From contig JBEKEO010000072.1 of assembly GCA_050013795.1 (NCBI GenBank), positions 1-13,156 of the forward strand: a stretch of 13,156 bases of DNA. Direction: 5' to 3'. This document shows positions 1 through 7,416 of the stretch, piece after piece. The DNA is from CAWHOW01 sp050013795 (GTDB lineage Bacteria; Bacteroidota; Bacteroidia; Bacteroidales; CG2-30-32-10). The notes under the pieces were generated by a model. The model had not been told where the DNA came from. It worked only from the letters and a program-made list of their open reading frames with translations, and searched no databases. Positions within the stretch are counted from its first letter, which is position 1. The number at the start of each line of letters is the position of its first letter. The position numbers and the translations under genes were made by a program.

Positions 1-1295
1 AGCTTGAATTCAGGCGTAGTAAGCGTAACATAAGAGCTTCTTGCCAGGTCGAAATAACAAAAGTTAACAGGCTTGATGGTGAAATCGCCGGCGCTTCTTG
101 GGATAATTAAATAGCTGAACGTTTTGCTACCTGAAATACCACTGGCAGATGGAACAACATTTTCTTTGATATTAGGGTCGTATGTTTCAAGGTCTGCAGG
201 GAAATCAAAATCTGGCTTATCAATTAGGCTGATGTTACCTATTCCTGACACTTTAAACGTAAGGTTAACGGCGTCGTTGGTTTTGCAATTGGTTTTATCA
301 ATAGTAGCTTCGAGTGTAAAAGTACCAACGTTATTCTTGAATTCAGCAGGTTGATTGGCTACAGGAAGTGGCTTTGCATATATAGATACGGCATTTGAAT
401 ATATATCCTTCTTAACGTTGGAATAAGTATTGAAAAAAGAATTGTTGAAGAAAGGGTCGTTAAAGAAACTGGAGAAAGGGTCGTTGTATTTTTGTTTGGA
501 GACCTCTTGCACAACACATTCAACTTTTAACGGCTCAATGGAAAGAGGGCCTGATTTCTGTGGAAACAAAGCTATTTTCCTGATCTCAGCCACTACATAC
601 TGTGCCCCTCCTATATTCTCATAAGATTGAACAGGTTTGTCACCTTCCTTGGTTAAGTCCTGCGACCAGAAACCTGTAAATGCAGGTATCTTATCAATGC
701 CATATTGCGAAACAGCAACACGGGTATAAAGCTTATAGGTAACTATAACCTGCTCTCCAACATAAGGATTGGTCTTGTCAACATAGGCTTTAATGTATAT
801 GTCATTATTTCCTGTTTCGGCTGTTGATGCAGATGATTGTGATGAACTCTTCGTTTTGCTGGCTGTATTATTATTTGCATTCGAAGCAGAGCTTCCGCTG
901 CCTGTTACTTCAATTGAAATAGTATTCGATTCTATCCATGAACCGTTAACTAATGCTTTAGCGGGGTCAATAGTATATTTTCCTGTCGCAGTAGGCGCCA
1001 GTTCAAAGGTGTACGATTCTTCCGACTCACCACCCTGAACAACCTTACCATTTACAATAACAGTCATACCCCCACCGCTGCTTTGATACTGACCTATAAT
1101 ATTGAAATGTGAGAAAGAAGGTTTTGTAAAACTGGAAACATCACCACCTGTAACAGTATATGTAACCTGAAAAGAGTAATTTAAGGGTACTTTTGAATAC
1201 TTGCAACTGGCAGTGATCTTAGCTTGCCCGATTGCATTGCTGCAAGCAGCAAGTAAGATCAAAAAAAGAAACCCTATTTGTTTGATTTTATTCAT
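1..1295 (-). CDS. batD: BatD-like protein, C-terminus cut by window edge
   Basis: The minus-strand frame is open from an ATG at 1295 to the window edge and gives 431 residues. Family members are usually around 550-600 residues, so the C-terminal part, with its expected membrane segment, is missing. Residues 1-24 form a signal peptide (KIKQ, then a hydrophobic stretch, ending near GQ). The rest reads as beta-rich, Ig-like periplasmic domains: about 26-131, a Ser/Asn/Thr-rich linker at 132-163, then about 165-262 and 322-431. An aromatic segment at 271-288 contains two NDPF motifs, a style of insert I associate with Bacteroidota BatD. The gene starts 20 nt after batC, so it belongs to the same operon. 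BatD is a periplasmic, membrane-tethered partner in the Bat system; its biochemical role is unknown. A lipobox-like LAAC at residues 15-18 leaves open whether the protein is lipidated. Family assignment is firm from order and sequence style. Confidence 0.9.
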   Translation of the reverse strand, partial: MNKIKQIGFLFLILLAACSNAIGQAKITASCKYSKVPLNYSFQVTYTVTGGDVSSFTKPSFSHFNIIGQYQSSGGGMTVIVNGKVVQGGESEESYTFELAPTATGKYTIDPAKALVNGSWIESNTISIEVTGSGSSASNANNNTASKTKSSSQSSASTAETGNNDIYIKAYVDKTNPYVGEQVIVTYKLYTRVAVSQYGIDKIPAFTGFWSQDLTKEGDKPVQSYENIGGAQYVVAEIRKIALFPQKSGPLSIEPLKVECVVQEVSKQKYNDPFSSFFNDPFFNNSFFNTYSNVKKDIYSNAVSIYAKPLPVANQPAEFKNNVGTFTLEATIDKTNCKTNDAVNLTFKVSGIGNISLIDKPDFDFPADLETYDPNIKENVVPSASGISGSKTFSYLIIPRSAGDFTIKPVNFCYFDLARSSYVTLTTPEFK

Positions 1296-1315
1296 TAATT
1301 ACTATTTCCTATATC

Positions 1316-2014
1316 TTACCAATCTTTATCTGTTTTAGCTCTTGAAGGAACTACTTTTTGTTGTTTCAGTTTATCCTGAGTGTTCTTATCTTTATTATTT
1401 AAGGCATCCAGCATGCGTTTGGCATCCTCTTTTGAGATCTGATCCTTCTTTTGCTGCTGTTGCTTATCTTTATCCTGATCCTTTTTATCCTGGTCTTGTT
1501 TCTGATCCTGCTTCTGCTTCTGGTCTTTTTTGTCCTGATCCTTTTTATCCTTGTTTTGCTGTTGCTGTTGTTGCTGCTGTTGTTGTTTCTTCAGCATCTT
1601 CTCAGCATATGAAAGATTGTATTTTGTATCCTGATCATCCGGATTGTTACGCAAAGCATTCTTATAGGCTTCAATGCACTGGTCGTATTTCTTCGATTGC
1701 AGCAATGAGTTACCTATGTTATGATAAATACTAGCCTTGGTTTTATTATCAAGGTTGTTTTCCATTAATGACTGATAATTCTTCAAAGCTTCTTCATAAT
1801 TGCCCTGCTTATAAATAGCGTCGGCCATGTTGAATTTACCCTTAACATTATTAGAATCTTTTGCGAGGGCTTTCTTATAGGTTACTTCAGCATCCTTATA
1901 GTTACCGCTTTTATATTGTGAGTTACCTTTACGCACAAGTTTTTCAGCTGTTTGAGAAAAAGCAGAAAAACTTAACAGAAAAGCAATGAATAATATGATA
2001 TGTTTCTTTACCAT
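1316..2014 (-). CDS. batC: BatC-like TPR protein with Q/K/D-rich tail
   Basis: I chose the ATG at 2014, one base after the batB stop, because it gives a compact signal peptide (MVKKHIILFIAFLLSFSAFS, then Q). An ATG at 2023 is also possible. The protein is 232 residues. Three TPR-like helical repeats cover about 23-56, 57-89 and 93-127 (pattern A/G..Y..G.Y..A...Y..AL..). A run of ten glutamines follows at 144-153, then a highly charged KDQ-type region to about 190. The tail (about 194-232) has a helix rich in L/K and ends in KDW. The layout of signal peptide, TPRs, low-complexity region and short conserved tail is that of BatC in Bacteroidota bat operons. It probably acts as a periplasmic scaffold that binds other Bat proteins; this is inference from TPR function. 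It sits between batB and batD. Confidence 0.9.
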   Translation of the reverse strand: MVKKHIILFIAFLLSFSAFSQTAEKLVRKGNSQYKSGNYKDAEVTYKKALAKDSNNVKGKFNMADAIYKQGNYEEALKNYQSLMENNLDNKTKASIYHNIGNSLLQSKKYDQCIEAYKNALRNNPDDQDTKYNLSYAEKMLKKQQQQQQQQQQNKDKKDQDKKDQKQKQDQKQDQDKKDQDKDKQQQQKKDQISKEDAKRMLDALNNKDKNTQDKLKQQKVVPSRAKTDKDW

Positions 2015-2015
2015 T

Positions 2016-3077
2016 TTATGCATTAATTTTTTTCTTTTCATTTTTCCTTTCACCGAAAATATCCAGTTTCATTATCCATTTGCTTCTGCGTTCAAAAATA
2101 AATAATTCTCCCAGCATGAACAAAAGAGCCACAGCAATAAAATACTGGAACTGGTCTTCATAGTCGGAATAAACTTTGGCTTCGAATTCTTTCTTCTGCA
2201 TCTTGTCAATCTCTTCCATTATCTTTTTAAGACCGACTTCTGAATTACTTGCCCTTACATATATTCCTTTTCCTGTTGCAGCAATTTCCTGCAGCATGGA
2301 TTCATCCAGTTTGGTAACGACTGTCTTACCTTCATTATCCTGTTTGAATCCCATAGCAACGCCATTTTTATATATCGGGATAGGACTTCCTTCAGGCAAA
2401 CCCATGCCGATAGTATGAATATATATTCCGTTTTCTACAGCAGCTTTTGAAGCTTCAATAGCATCATCTTCGAAGTTCTCTCCGTCAGTGATTAAGATGA
2501 TGGCTTTATTTCTGGTTTTATCCTGGAAGTCGAAAGATTGTGCACCCATATTAATTGCTGCTCCTATAGCCGTTCCCTGCTCAGGAACCATATCTGTTGA
2601 GATGGTTGTAAGAAACATCTTAGCAGCAGCATAATCAGTAGTGATAGGGAGTTGCACATAAGGTTTCCCTGCAAATACTATAAGTCCTATCTTGTCATTG
2701 TCTAATTGGTCTATCAGTTTGCTGATGGCTTGCTTGGCGCGTTCCAGGCGGCTTGGCTTTATATCTTCTGCCAGCATGCTGTTCGAAACATCAAGCAGTA
2801 TCATTAGTTCAACACCTTTGTGTTTAGACTTTTCCAACTTAGACCCAGTTTGTGGTCTCGCCAATGCCATAATGAGGAAAGCTACAGCCAGCATTAATGC
2901 AATAAATTTCATTAATGCCCTAACACTTGAAACGTCTGGCATCAGGCGGGAAATAACAGATGCTTCACCGAATCTATTGTAAGCTTTCTGTTTCCATAGT
3001 CTCTGTATAATATAAAGAAAAGCAAAGACTGCAATTACGGAAAGCCCTATCAGATAATATGTGTGTGCAAACTTCAT
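2016..3077 (-). CDS. batB: BatB-like membrane-anchored VWA protein
   Basis: The protein has 353 residues and an ATG start. Hydrophobic segments at about 7-25 and 56-73 precede the ALARPQ motif (71-76) that is typical of BatA/BatB. A VWA domain spans about 88-295, and a third membrane segment lies at about 310-328, followed by a short basic cytoplasmic tail. The metal-ion-dependent adhesion site is intact: D96-x-S98-x-S100, T169 in EQGTA, and D198 in ITDGE. Such sites usually bind Mg2+ or Mn2+ and mediate protein contacts. The gene lies 45 nt after batA, and its stop touches the start of batC. BatA and BatB are paralogues thought to work as a pair at the membrane; the partner and substrate are unknown. 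The ITDGE form and the position before the TPR gene favour BatB over BatA. Confidence 0.92.
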   Translation of the reverse strand: MKFAHTYYLIGLSVIAVFAFLYIIQRLWKQKAYNRFGEASVISRLMPDVSSVRALMKFIALMLAVAFLIMALARPQTGSKLEKSKHKGVELMILLDVSNSMLAEDIKPSRLERAKQAISKLIDQLDNDKIGLIVFAGKPYVQLPITTDYAAAKMFLTTISTDMVPEQGTAIGAAINMGAQSFDFQDKTRNKAIILITDGENFEDDAIEASKAAVENGIYIHTIGMGLPEGSPIPIYKNGVAMGFKQDNEGKTVVTKLDESMLQEIAATGKGIYVRASNSEVGLKKIMEEIDKMQKKEFEAKVYSDYEDQFQYFIAVALLFMLGELFIFERRSKWIMKLDIFGERKNEKKKINA

Positions 3078-3122
3078 TTTCTAAATCCTCAATAAATATT
3101 TTACTCCAAACTTATAACTGTA

Positions 3123-4118
3123 CTATGGAATACTCTTATAAACAAGGTATCTTGCAGTAATCTCCAAAAGGAAAAGAGCAAGTGCAATAAATAATAACGG
3201 AATGAATTCTTCCGTTTTCTTACTATACTCCAGTACATCAATTTTTGATTTTTCAAGTTTATCAATTTCTTTATATATGGCTTCAAGCTTCTCATTATTG
3301 GTAGCACGAAAATATTTACCGTTTGTCAGGTCGGCTATTTGTTTTAATAAAGCTTCGTCTATTTCAACTTCCATATTTTGATATTGCATCCCAAATTGTG
3401 TCTTAACTGGGTATGGAGCAGTTCCCATAGTTCCTACACCGATAGTATAGACTCTAATACCGTACAGTTTTGCTATTTCAGCGGCAGTCATAGGGTCAAT
3501 TACACCCTGGTTATTGACTCCGTCAGTAAGAAGAATGATTACTTTACTGATAGCCGAACTAAATCTTAAGCGGTTAACAGCAGTGGCCAGCCCGTCACCG
3601 ATGGCAGTTCCATCGTCTATCATACCTGTATGAACCTGTGCAAAAAGATTTTTGAGAATGGAATGATTTGAAGTAAGCGGACATTGTGTAAAAGCTTCAC
3701 TGCTGAATATTACCAGACCTATCCTGTCGTTTGGCCTGCTGTCAATGAACTGCATGGCTATTGCTTTAGCAGCTTCAACACGGTTAGGCTTGAAATCTTC
3801 TGCCTGCATGCTTCCTGAAATATCGCTAGCCAATACAATGTCAATACCTTCAACTGAAACATCTTCTCCACTGCTGTGAGATTGAGGACGTGCAAGTGCA
3901 ATGATTAAAGCTGCAACAGCAAGCATCCTCAGAATAAATAAACCATGATATAAACGCTGGCGCAATGATTTCGGTGTAGCATCAAAAACAGTGGCATCAG
4001 AAACTTGTATATCAGCACTGCTTGATTTGTGCCTAAACCAATACCATACTGACATCACTGGAATGATGACAAGGAATAAGAGGAACCATGGTTGTGCAAA
4101 ATGAATGTTAGACAGCAT
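3123..4118 (-). CDS. batA: BatA-like membrane-anchored VWA protein
   Basis: I chose the ATG at 4118 (331 residues, MLSNIHFAQ...) because a clear GGAGG lies 8 nt upstream, at 4131-4127. An ATG at 4133 would add five residues but would place this GGAGG inside the gene. A first membrane segment lies at about 9-27 and a second at about 62-76, just before the ALARPQ motif. The VWA domain covers about 90-290, and a final membrane helix is near 307-324. The MIDAS is complete: D99-I-S101-G-S103, T171 and D199 in LTDG. The start overlaps the preceding gene by 11 nt, which suggests translational coupling. The protein is inferred to sit in the inner membrane with BatB, as a partner of the MoxR ATPase encoded upstream. 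The substrate is unknown. Confidence 0.92.
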   Translation of the reverse strand: MLSNIHFAQPWFLLFLVIIPVMSVWYWFRHKSSSADIQVSDATVFDATPKSLRQRLYHGLFILRMLAVAALIIALARPQSHSSGEDVSVEGIDIVLASDISGSMQAEDFKPNRVEAAKAIAMQFIDSRPNDRIGLVIFSSEAFTQCPLTSNHSILKNLFAQVHTGMIDDGTAIGDGLATAVNRLRFSSAISKVIILLTDGVNNQGVIDPMTAAEIAKLYGIRVYTIGVGTMGTAPYPVKTQFGMQYQNMEVEIDEALLKQIADLTNGKYFRATNNEKLEAIYKEIDKLEKSKIDVLEYSKKTEEFIPLLFIALALFLLEITARYLVYKSIP

Positions 4119-5127
4119 TATCCGGTCCTCCATTTACATTTTGATCTTTCTTAATTTCCATAAGCGGAATAACCACTTTTTCTTCAGTTGGTTGTTGTAC
4201 TTCAACAGGCTTGGTTTCTTTTACAAATTCAATAGCAGTATCAAGACATGTATCGTGCTCGTTTGGCAAAGGGAATGCTTTTGCAAACTTCACAAGGTCA
4301 GCGAGAACAAAGGTTTGCCTTAGTTTCTTCTTTAACTCATCCTTAATGGAGAAAGGAGATAATGCACTGATAATTTCATCCGTTGTCATTTCAAGGGCAA
4401 TCACTCCATACCTCTTTTCAATATAATTACGCGTGATCTCAGTCAGTTCCACATAATACTCTTTAACTTTGTTATTCTGCCAAAGCTTTTTATTCCGCAG
4501 TTCTTCAAGAGCAAGCAAAGCTTCTTCATGTGCAGGGCGTTTTGGTTTTGAGAAACTCAGAAGCGATTCACCTTTCTTGCGTTTGCGGAGATAATAAATA
4601 ATGAACCAAATAATAGCTGCAAGTAAAATAGCGCCAAGAATATAGGGCAGCATTTCCTTTAATGTCCATGGAACTCCCATAGGACCTTTAATATCTTTAA
4701 ATGCTTTAGTAGTATCAACGGGAATGTTTTTTACATTTAATAATATTGAGTCTGTGAGAACTTGATTAAATGCAGTATCCCCAGGATTCTTATACCCGAA
4801 AGGGATTTGCGGAATATAAAAACCTCCTGAATCAAAACATGTAATAACGAGTGTTTGTGCAAGTGTCAGTTTATTAGGATCTTTACTAATAGTATCTATC
4901 TTCGACTTCTTTACTATCTCAATATGCTTGGTCAGTGTATCTTTAATATCAGGCCACGCAATTATTGTTTTGGAAGGGTAGGAGAGTTGCACCTTTAGCT
5001 TCACCTGATCGCCGATAAGAAGATTATTCGAATCAAGCTTTGCTTTTGCAGTTACCTGTTGGGAGAAGACATTCCCTGCAAACGCAATTATTATGAAGGA
5101 TAATATGAATATACTTTTTCTTATCAC
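4108..5127 (-). CDS. Bat-operon membrane protein, DUF4381-like C-terminal part
   Basis: The protein has 339 residues and starts at GTG (5127); an in-frame TAA lies upstream and there is no ATG near the N-terminus. Residues 1-23 form a signal peptide ending FSQ. Residues 24-135 look like a beta-rich periplasmic domain resembling the repeats of BatD. One membrane helix lies at about 161-179, followed by the basic stop-transfer RKRKK. A helical cytoplasmic domain follows (about 195-300, with YYVELTEITRNYIEKRYG at 225-242), and a polar tail. The cytoplasmic part has the style of DUF4381 proteins, which sit between DUF58 and VWA genes in other moxR operons. The position here fits that. It could link the periplasm to the MoxR/DUF58 machinery in the cytoplasm, but that is inference. 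It has no established symbol. It overlaps batA by 11 nt. Confidence 0.85.
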   Translation of the reverse strand: MIRKSIFILSFIIIAFAGNVFSQQVTAKAKLDSNNLLIGDQVKLKVQLSYPSKTIIAWPDIKDTLTKHIEIVKKSKIDTISKDPNKLTLAQTLVITCFDSGGFYIPQIPFGYKNPGDTAFNQVLTDSILLNVKNIPVDTTKAFKDIKGPMGVPWTLKEMLPYILGAILLAAIIWFIIYYLRKRKKGESLLSFSKPKRPAHEEALLALEELRNKKLWQNNKVKEYYVELTEITRNYIEKRYGVIALEMTTDEIISALSPFSIKDELKKKLRQTFVLADLVKFAKAFPLPNEHDTCLDTAIEFVKETKPVEVQQPTEEKVVIPLMEIKKDQNVNGGPDNAV

Positions 5128-5172
5128 AATTAAACTTTCTTACTTTTTAACTTTACAAACTTTATAACTTAA

Positions 5173-6048
5173 TTACCATCTTGCACCACGTTTCTTAAAC
5201 AATTTCATCAATGGTTTTACATAATCTATATCTGTATCGAGGTCAACCACATCAACGCCGCTGCGGATAAACATGTCATTAAGGGCGGTATCAGTCTTTA
5301 TTTTATTTTCCATATACATTTTCCTTAAAATGGAATTTGATGTATCTATCCATCTTGATTTGCCACTTTCAGAATCTTTAACTCTCACAAGTCCAACATT
5401 AGGAAGTTCTCTTTCCCTCACATCGTTTATCTTCACAGCTATTATGTCATGTTTTTTGTTAGCTATTTTTAGAGCATCGTTAAATCCTTTATCAATAAAA
5501 TCGGAAATAAGGAAGGCTATACTTTTTTTCTTTATAACATTTGTCATAAAGCGGAGCGCTCCTGTGATATCAGTCCCGTTGTATTTAGGAGTAAAGTTGA
5601 TGAGTTCCCTGATTATCCTTAATATATGCGATGTGCCTTTCTTCGGAGGAATAAACTTTTCAATCTGTGAACTAAAAAATATTACTCCTACTTTATCATT
5701 ATTATGTATGGCAGAAAAAGAAAGCACCGCTGCCAGCTCGGTAATGAGTTCCTGTTTGAATTGTTTTTGTGTTCCGAATTCATTGGAGCGGCTAACATCA
5801 ACCAGAAGCATTACAGTAAGCTCGCGTTCTTCGTTGAATATTTTAACATAAGGATGATTAAAACGTGCGGTAACATTCCAGTCGATGCTGCGGATATCAT
5901 CACCAAACTGGTATTCCCTCACCTCGCTGAACTCCATGCCTTTTCCTTTAAAGGCGCTGTGATACTGCCCTGAAAAGACCTGACTCGATAACCTGCGGGT
6001 TATGATCTCGATCTTCCTGACCTTCTTTATGAGTTCACTGGTTTCCAA
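5173..6048 (-). CDS. DUF58 protein with VWA-like fold
   Basis: The protein has 291 residues and no membrane segment or signal peptide, so it is probably cytoplasmic. The DUF58 hallmark is at 34-62 (KGKGMEFSEVREY ... GDDIRSIDWNVTAR). A VWA-like core follows with D84-x-S86-x-S88, GTD at 158-160, and D183 in ISDF, so a metal site is plausible. The start codon is TTG at 6048. An in-frame TGA lies four codons upstream, and the METSELIKKVRKIE opening fits family members I recall. A purine-rich AAGCAGAA precedes it. The gene lies 54 nt after moxR and 45 nt before the DUF4381-like gene. DUF58 proteins are nearly always encoded next to MoxR ATPases and are believed to be their clients or adaptors; no reaction is established. 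Confidence 0.93.
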   Translation of the reverse strand: METSELIKKVRKIEIITRRLSSQVFSGQYHSAFKGKGMEFSEVREYQFGDDIRSIDWNVTARFNHPYVKIFNEERELTVMLLVDVSRSNEFGTQKQFKQELITELAAVLSFSAIHNNDKVGVIFFSSQIEKFIPPKKGTSHILRIIRELINFTPKYNGTDITGALRFMTNVIKKKSIAFLISDFIDKGFNDALKIANKKHDIIAVKINDVRERELPNVGLVRVKDSESGKSRWIDTSNSILRKMYMENKIKTDTALNDMFIRSGVDVVDLDTDIDYVKPLMKLFKKRGARW

Positions 6049-6102
6049 TTCTGCTTGTCAATTTAAATGTATATTTTAAATTATGTTTTCTGAATCCATT
6101 TA

Positions 6103-7098
6103 TTAAGGTACTTCAACCGAATTCAAAATATCATTGATAATTTCTTCTGTGGTAATGTTTTCAGCTTCAGCTTCATAAGTTAAGCCTATTCTGTGGCGAA
6201 GCACATCGTGACAAACAGCACGAACATCTTCAGGTATGACATAGCCTCTGCGTTTCAGAAAAGCATATGCTTTGGAAGCCAGAGCAAGGTAAATGCTGGC
6301 ACGCGGTGAACCTCCGTAACTGATAAGGTTCTTGAATTTTGATAAATTATATTCCTGAGGGTAACGTGATGCAAAAACAATATCAGTAATGTAATTTTCA
6401 ATTTTTTCATCCATGTAGATATCTCTTACAATACCTCTTGCCTTAATTATATCTTCTGTTTTCAGTATAGTGTTTGCAACAGGAAGCTCGTTACCCATGT
6501 TTTCGCGAATAATAAGTTTTTCCTCCTGTTTGGTTGGATAGCTTATTACTATTTTCAGCATGAAACGGTCAACTTGCGCTTCGGGCAGAGGATAAGTACC
6601 TTCCTGCTCAATGGGGTTCTGGGTGGCAAGCACAAGAAAAGGCTCATCCAGTTTATAGGTCTGTTCACCAATGGTAACCTGACGTTCCTGCATGGCTTCA
6701 AGCAAAGCGCTTTGCACTTTTGCCGGCGAACGGTTGATTTCATCTGCCAGTATAAAATTAGCAAAAATAGGTCCTTTCTTCACCATGAATTCTTCTTTTT
6801 TCTGACTGTAGATCATTGTCCCTATTAAGTCAGCGGGAAGCAGGTCGGGGGTGAACTGTATCCTGTTGAACTTTGCGTTAACGGTTTTGGCAAGTGTTTT
6901 AATGGCTAAGGTCTTTGCCAGCCCCGGAACACCTTCCAGTAATATATGCCCGTTCGATAGCATACCGATAAGCAGGCGTTCAACCATGGCTTTCTGGCCA
7001 ATGATAACCTTGTTCATTTCCATGTTCAGCATGTCAACGAAAGAGCTTTCGCGCTGTATCTTTTCGTTTAGTTCTCTTATATCTATATTTTCCTGCAT
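6103..7098 (-). CDS. moxR: MoxR-family AAA+ ATPase
   Basis: The protein has 331 residues, the usual MoxR length, and an ATG start. Walker A is GVPGLAKT at 56-63, Walker B FILADEIN at 115-122, sensor 1 ATQNP at 158-162, an arginine within EAQVDRF (R178), and sensor 2 GGSPRAS at 262-268. The C-terminal lid (about 225-331) is helical. MoxR proteins are cytoplasmic hexameric ATPases that act as chaperones, for example in metal-cofactor or complex maturation, and they pair with VWA proteins. Three VWA-type proteins follow in this operon, so they are the likely clients. It is the first gene of the operon: a promoter-like sequence lies about 26-57 nt upstream and the 5' leader would be only about 20 nt. 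No Shine-Dalgarno sequence is seen, which is normal for Bacteroidota. Confidence 0.96.
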   Translation of the reverse strand: MQENIDIRELNEKIQRESSFVDMLNMEMNKVIIGQKAMVERLLIGMLSNGHILLEGVPGLAKTLAIKTLAKTVNAKFNRIQFTPDLLPADLIGTMIYSQKKEEFMVKKGPIFANFILADEINRSPAKVQSALLEAMQERQVTIGEQTYKLDEPFLVLATQNPIEQEGTYPLPEAQVDRFMLKIVISYPTKQEEKLIIRENMGNELPVANTILKTEDIIKARGIVRDIYMDEKIENYITDIVFASRYPQEYNLSKFKNLISYGGSPRASIYLALASKAYAFLKRRGYVIPEDVRAVCHDVLRHRIGLTYEAEAENITTEEIINDILNSVEVP

Positions 7099-7123
7099 AG
7101 TGAAATTGTTTTAAAAATCGTTG

Positions 7124-7155
7124 CAAAAGTAAAAACATAATCCAGATGAAATCAA
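7124..7155 (-). promoter_or_regulatory. Promoter of the moxR-bat operon
   Basis: On the minus strand, TACTTTTG (7131 down to 7124) matches the Bacteroidota -7 consensus TAnnTTTG exactly. A TTG (7155-7153) lies 21 nt upstream, at the usual -33 spacing. The predicted start of transcription is near 7118, leaving about 20 nt before the moxR ATG. This is a motif match only. Confidence 0.65.
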
Positions 7156-7161
7156 TATCTC

Positions 7162-7200
7162 TTCGTTAAAAAAAGTTAGATTTTTCGTTAAAAAAAGTTA
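7162..7200. repeat. Two 17-bp direct repeats, 22-nt period
   Basis: TTCGTTAAAAAAAGTTA occurs perfectly twice, at 7162-7178 and 7184-7200, separated by GATTT. In the second copy the sequence runs on to form a dyad, CGTTAA-N6-TTAACG (7186-7203). The pair begins six bases behind the -33 element of the moxR promoter. The period of 22 nt is close to two helical turns. This looks like a tandem protein-binding site, possibly for an activator of the bat operon. The A-rich composition makes chance similarity a real alternative. Confidence 0.6.
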
Positions 7201-7343
7201 ACGGGTTTTGTAGATGGAGTAAGGAGTAGGATGTGATGAGTTTAGAAAGAAATAACAATAATATTATCAACTTCTATTTTTTTACTTAGTTATTTAAATA
7301 AAAGTTTAATCGTTAATTTTTTTAAAATCAATATTATTAAATC

Positions 7344-7387
7344 TAAATTTGCATTATTCAACTTACTAAATAGTTTAAATAGCTTTG
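7344..7387 (+). promoter_or_regulatory. Candidate -7 elements for the receptor gene
   Basis: Two exact matches to TAnnTTTG lie upstream of the receptor gene: TAAATTTG at 7344-7351 and TAGCTTTG at 7380-7387. Neither has a clear TTTG/TTG at 19-21 nt upstream. The second would give a leader of about 23 nt, the length common in this phylum. The surrounding 7204-7416 is extremely AT-rich and holds nothing else I can name, so these matches are weak. Confidence 0.35.
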
Positions 7388-7416
7388 TTATCTGCTTAAA
7401 ACATAGAGTTTTGAAG

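Noticed and set aside
124..1038. Three short plus-strand frames
   Set aside because: They lie antisense to the clearly coding batD frame and have no protein-like features.
1342..1734. 130-residue plus-strand frame with P/V/A-rich stretches
   Set aside because: It is the antisense shadow of the batC low-complexity region.
2015..2053. Upstream ATG for batC at 2053
   Set aside because: It would overlap batB by 38 nt and place a long basic stretch before the signal peptide.
5273..5851. 192-residue plus-strand frame
   Set aside because: It is antisense to the DUF58 gene; composition follows the opposite strand's codons and no domain is visible.
7411..7416. TTG start two codons before the receptor ATG
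   Set aside because: The ATG at 7417 gives a normal signal peptide; the TTG adds nothing.
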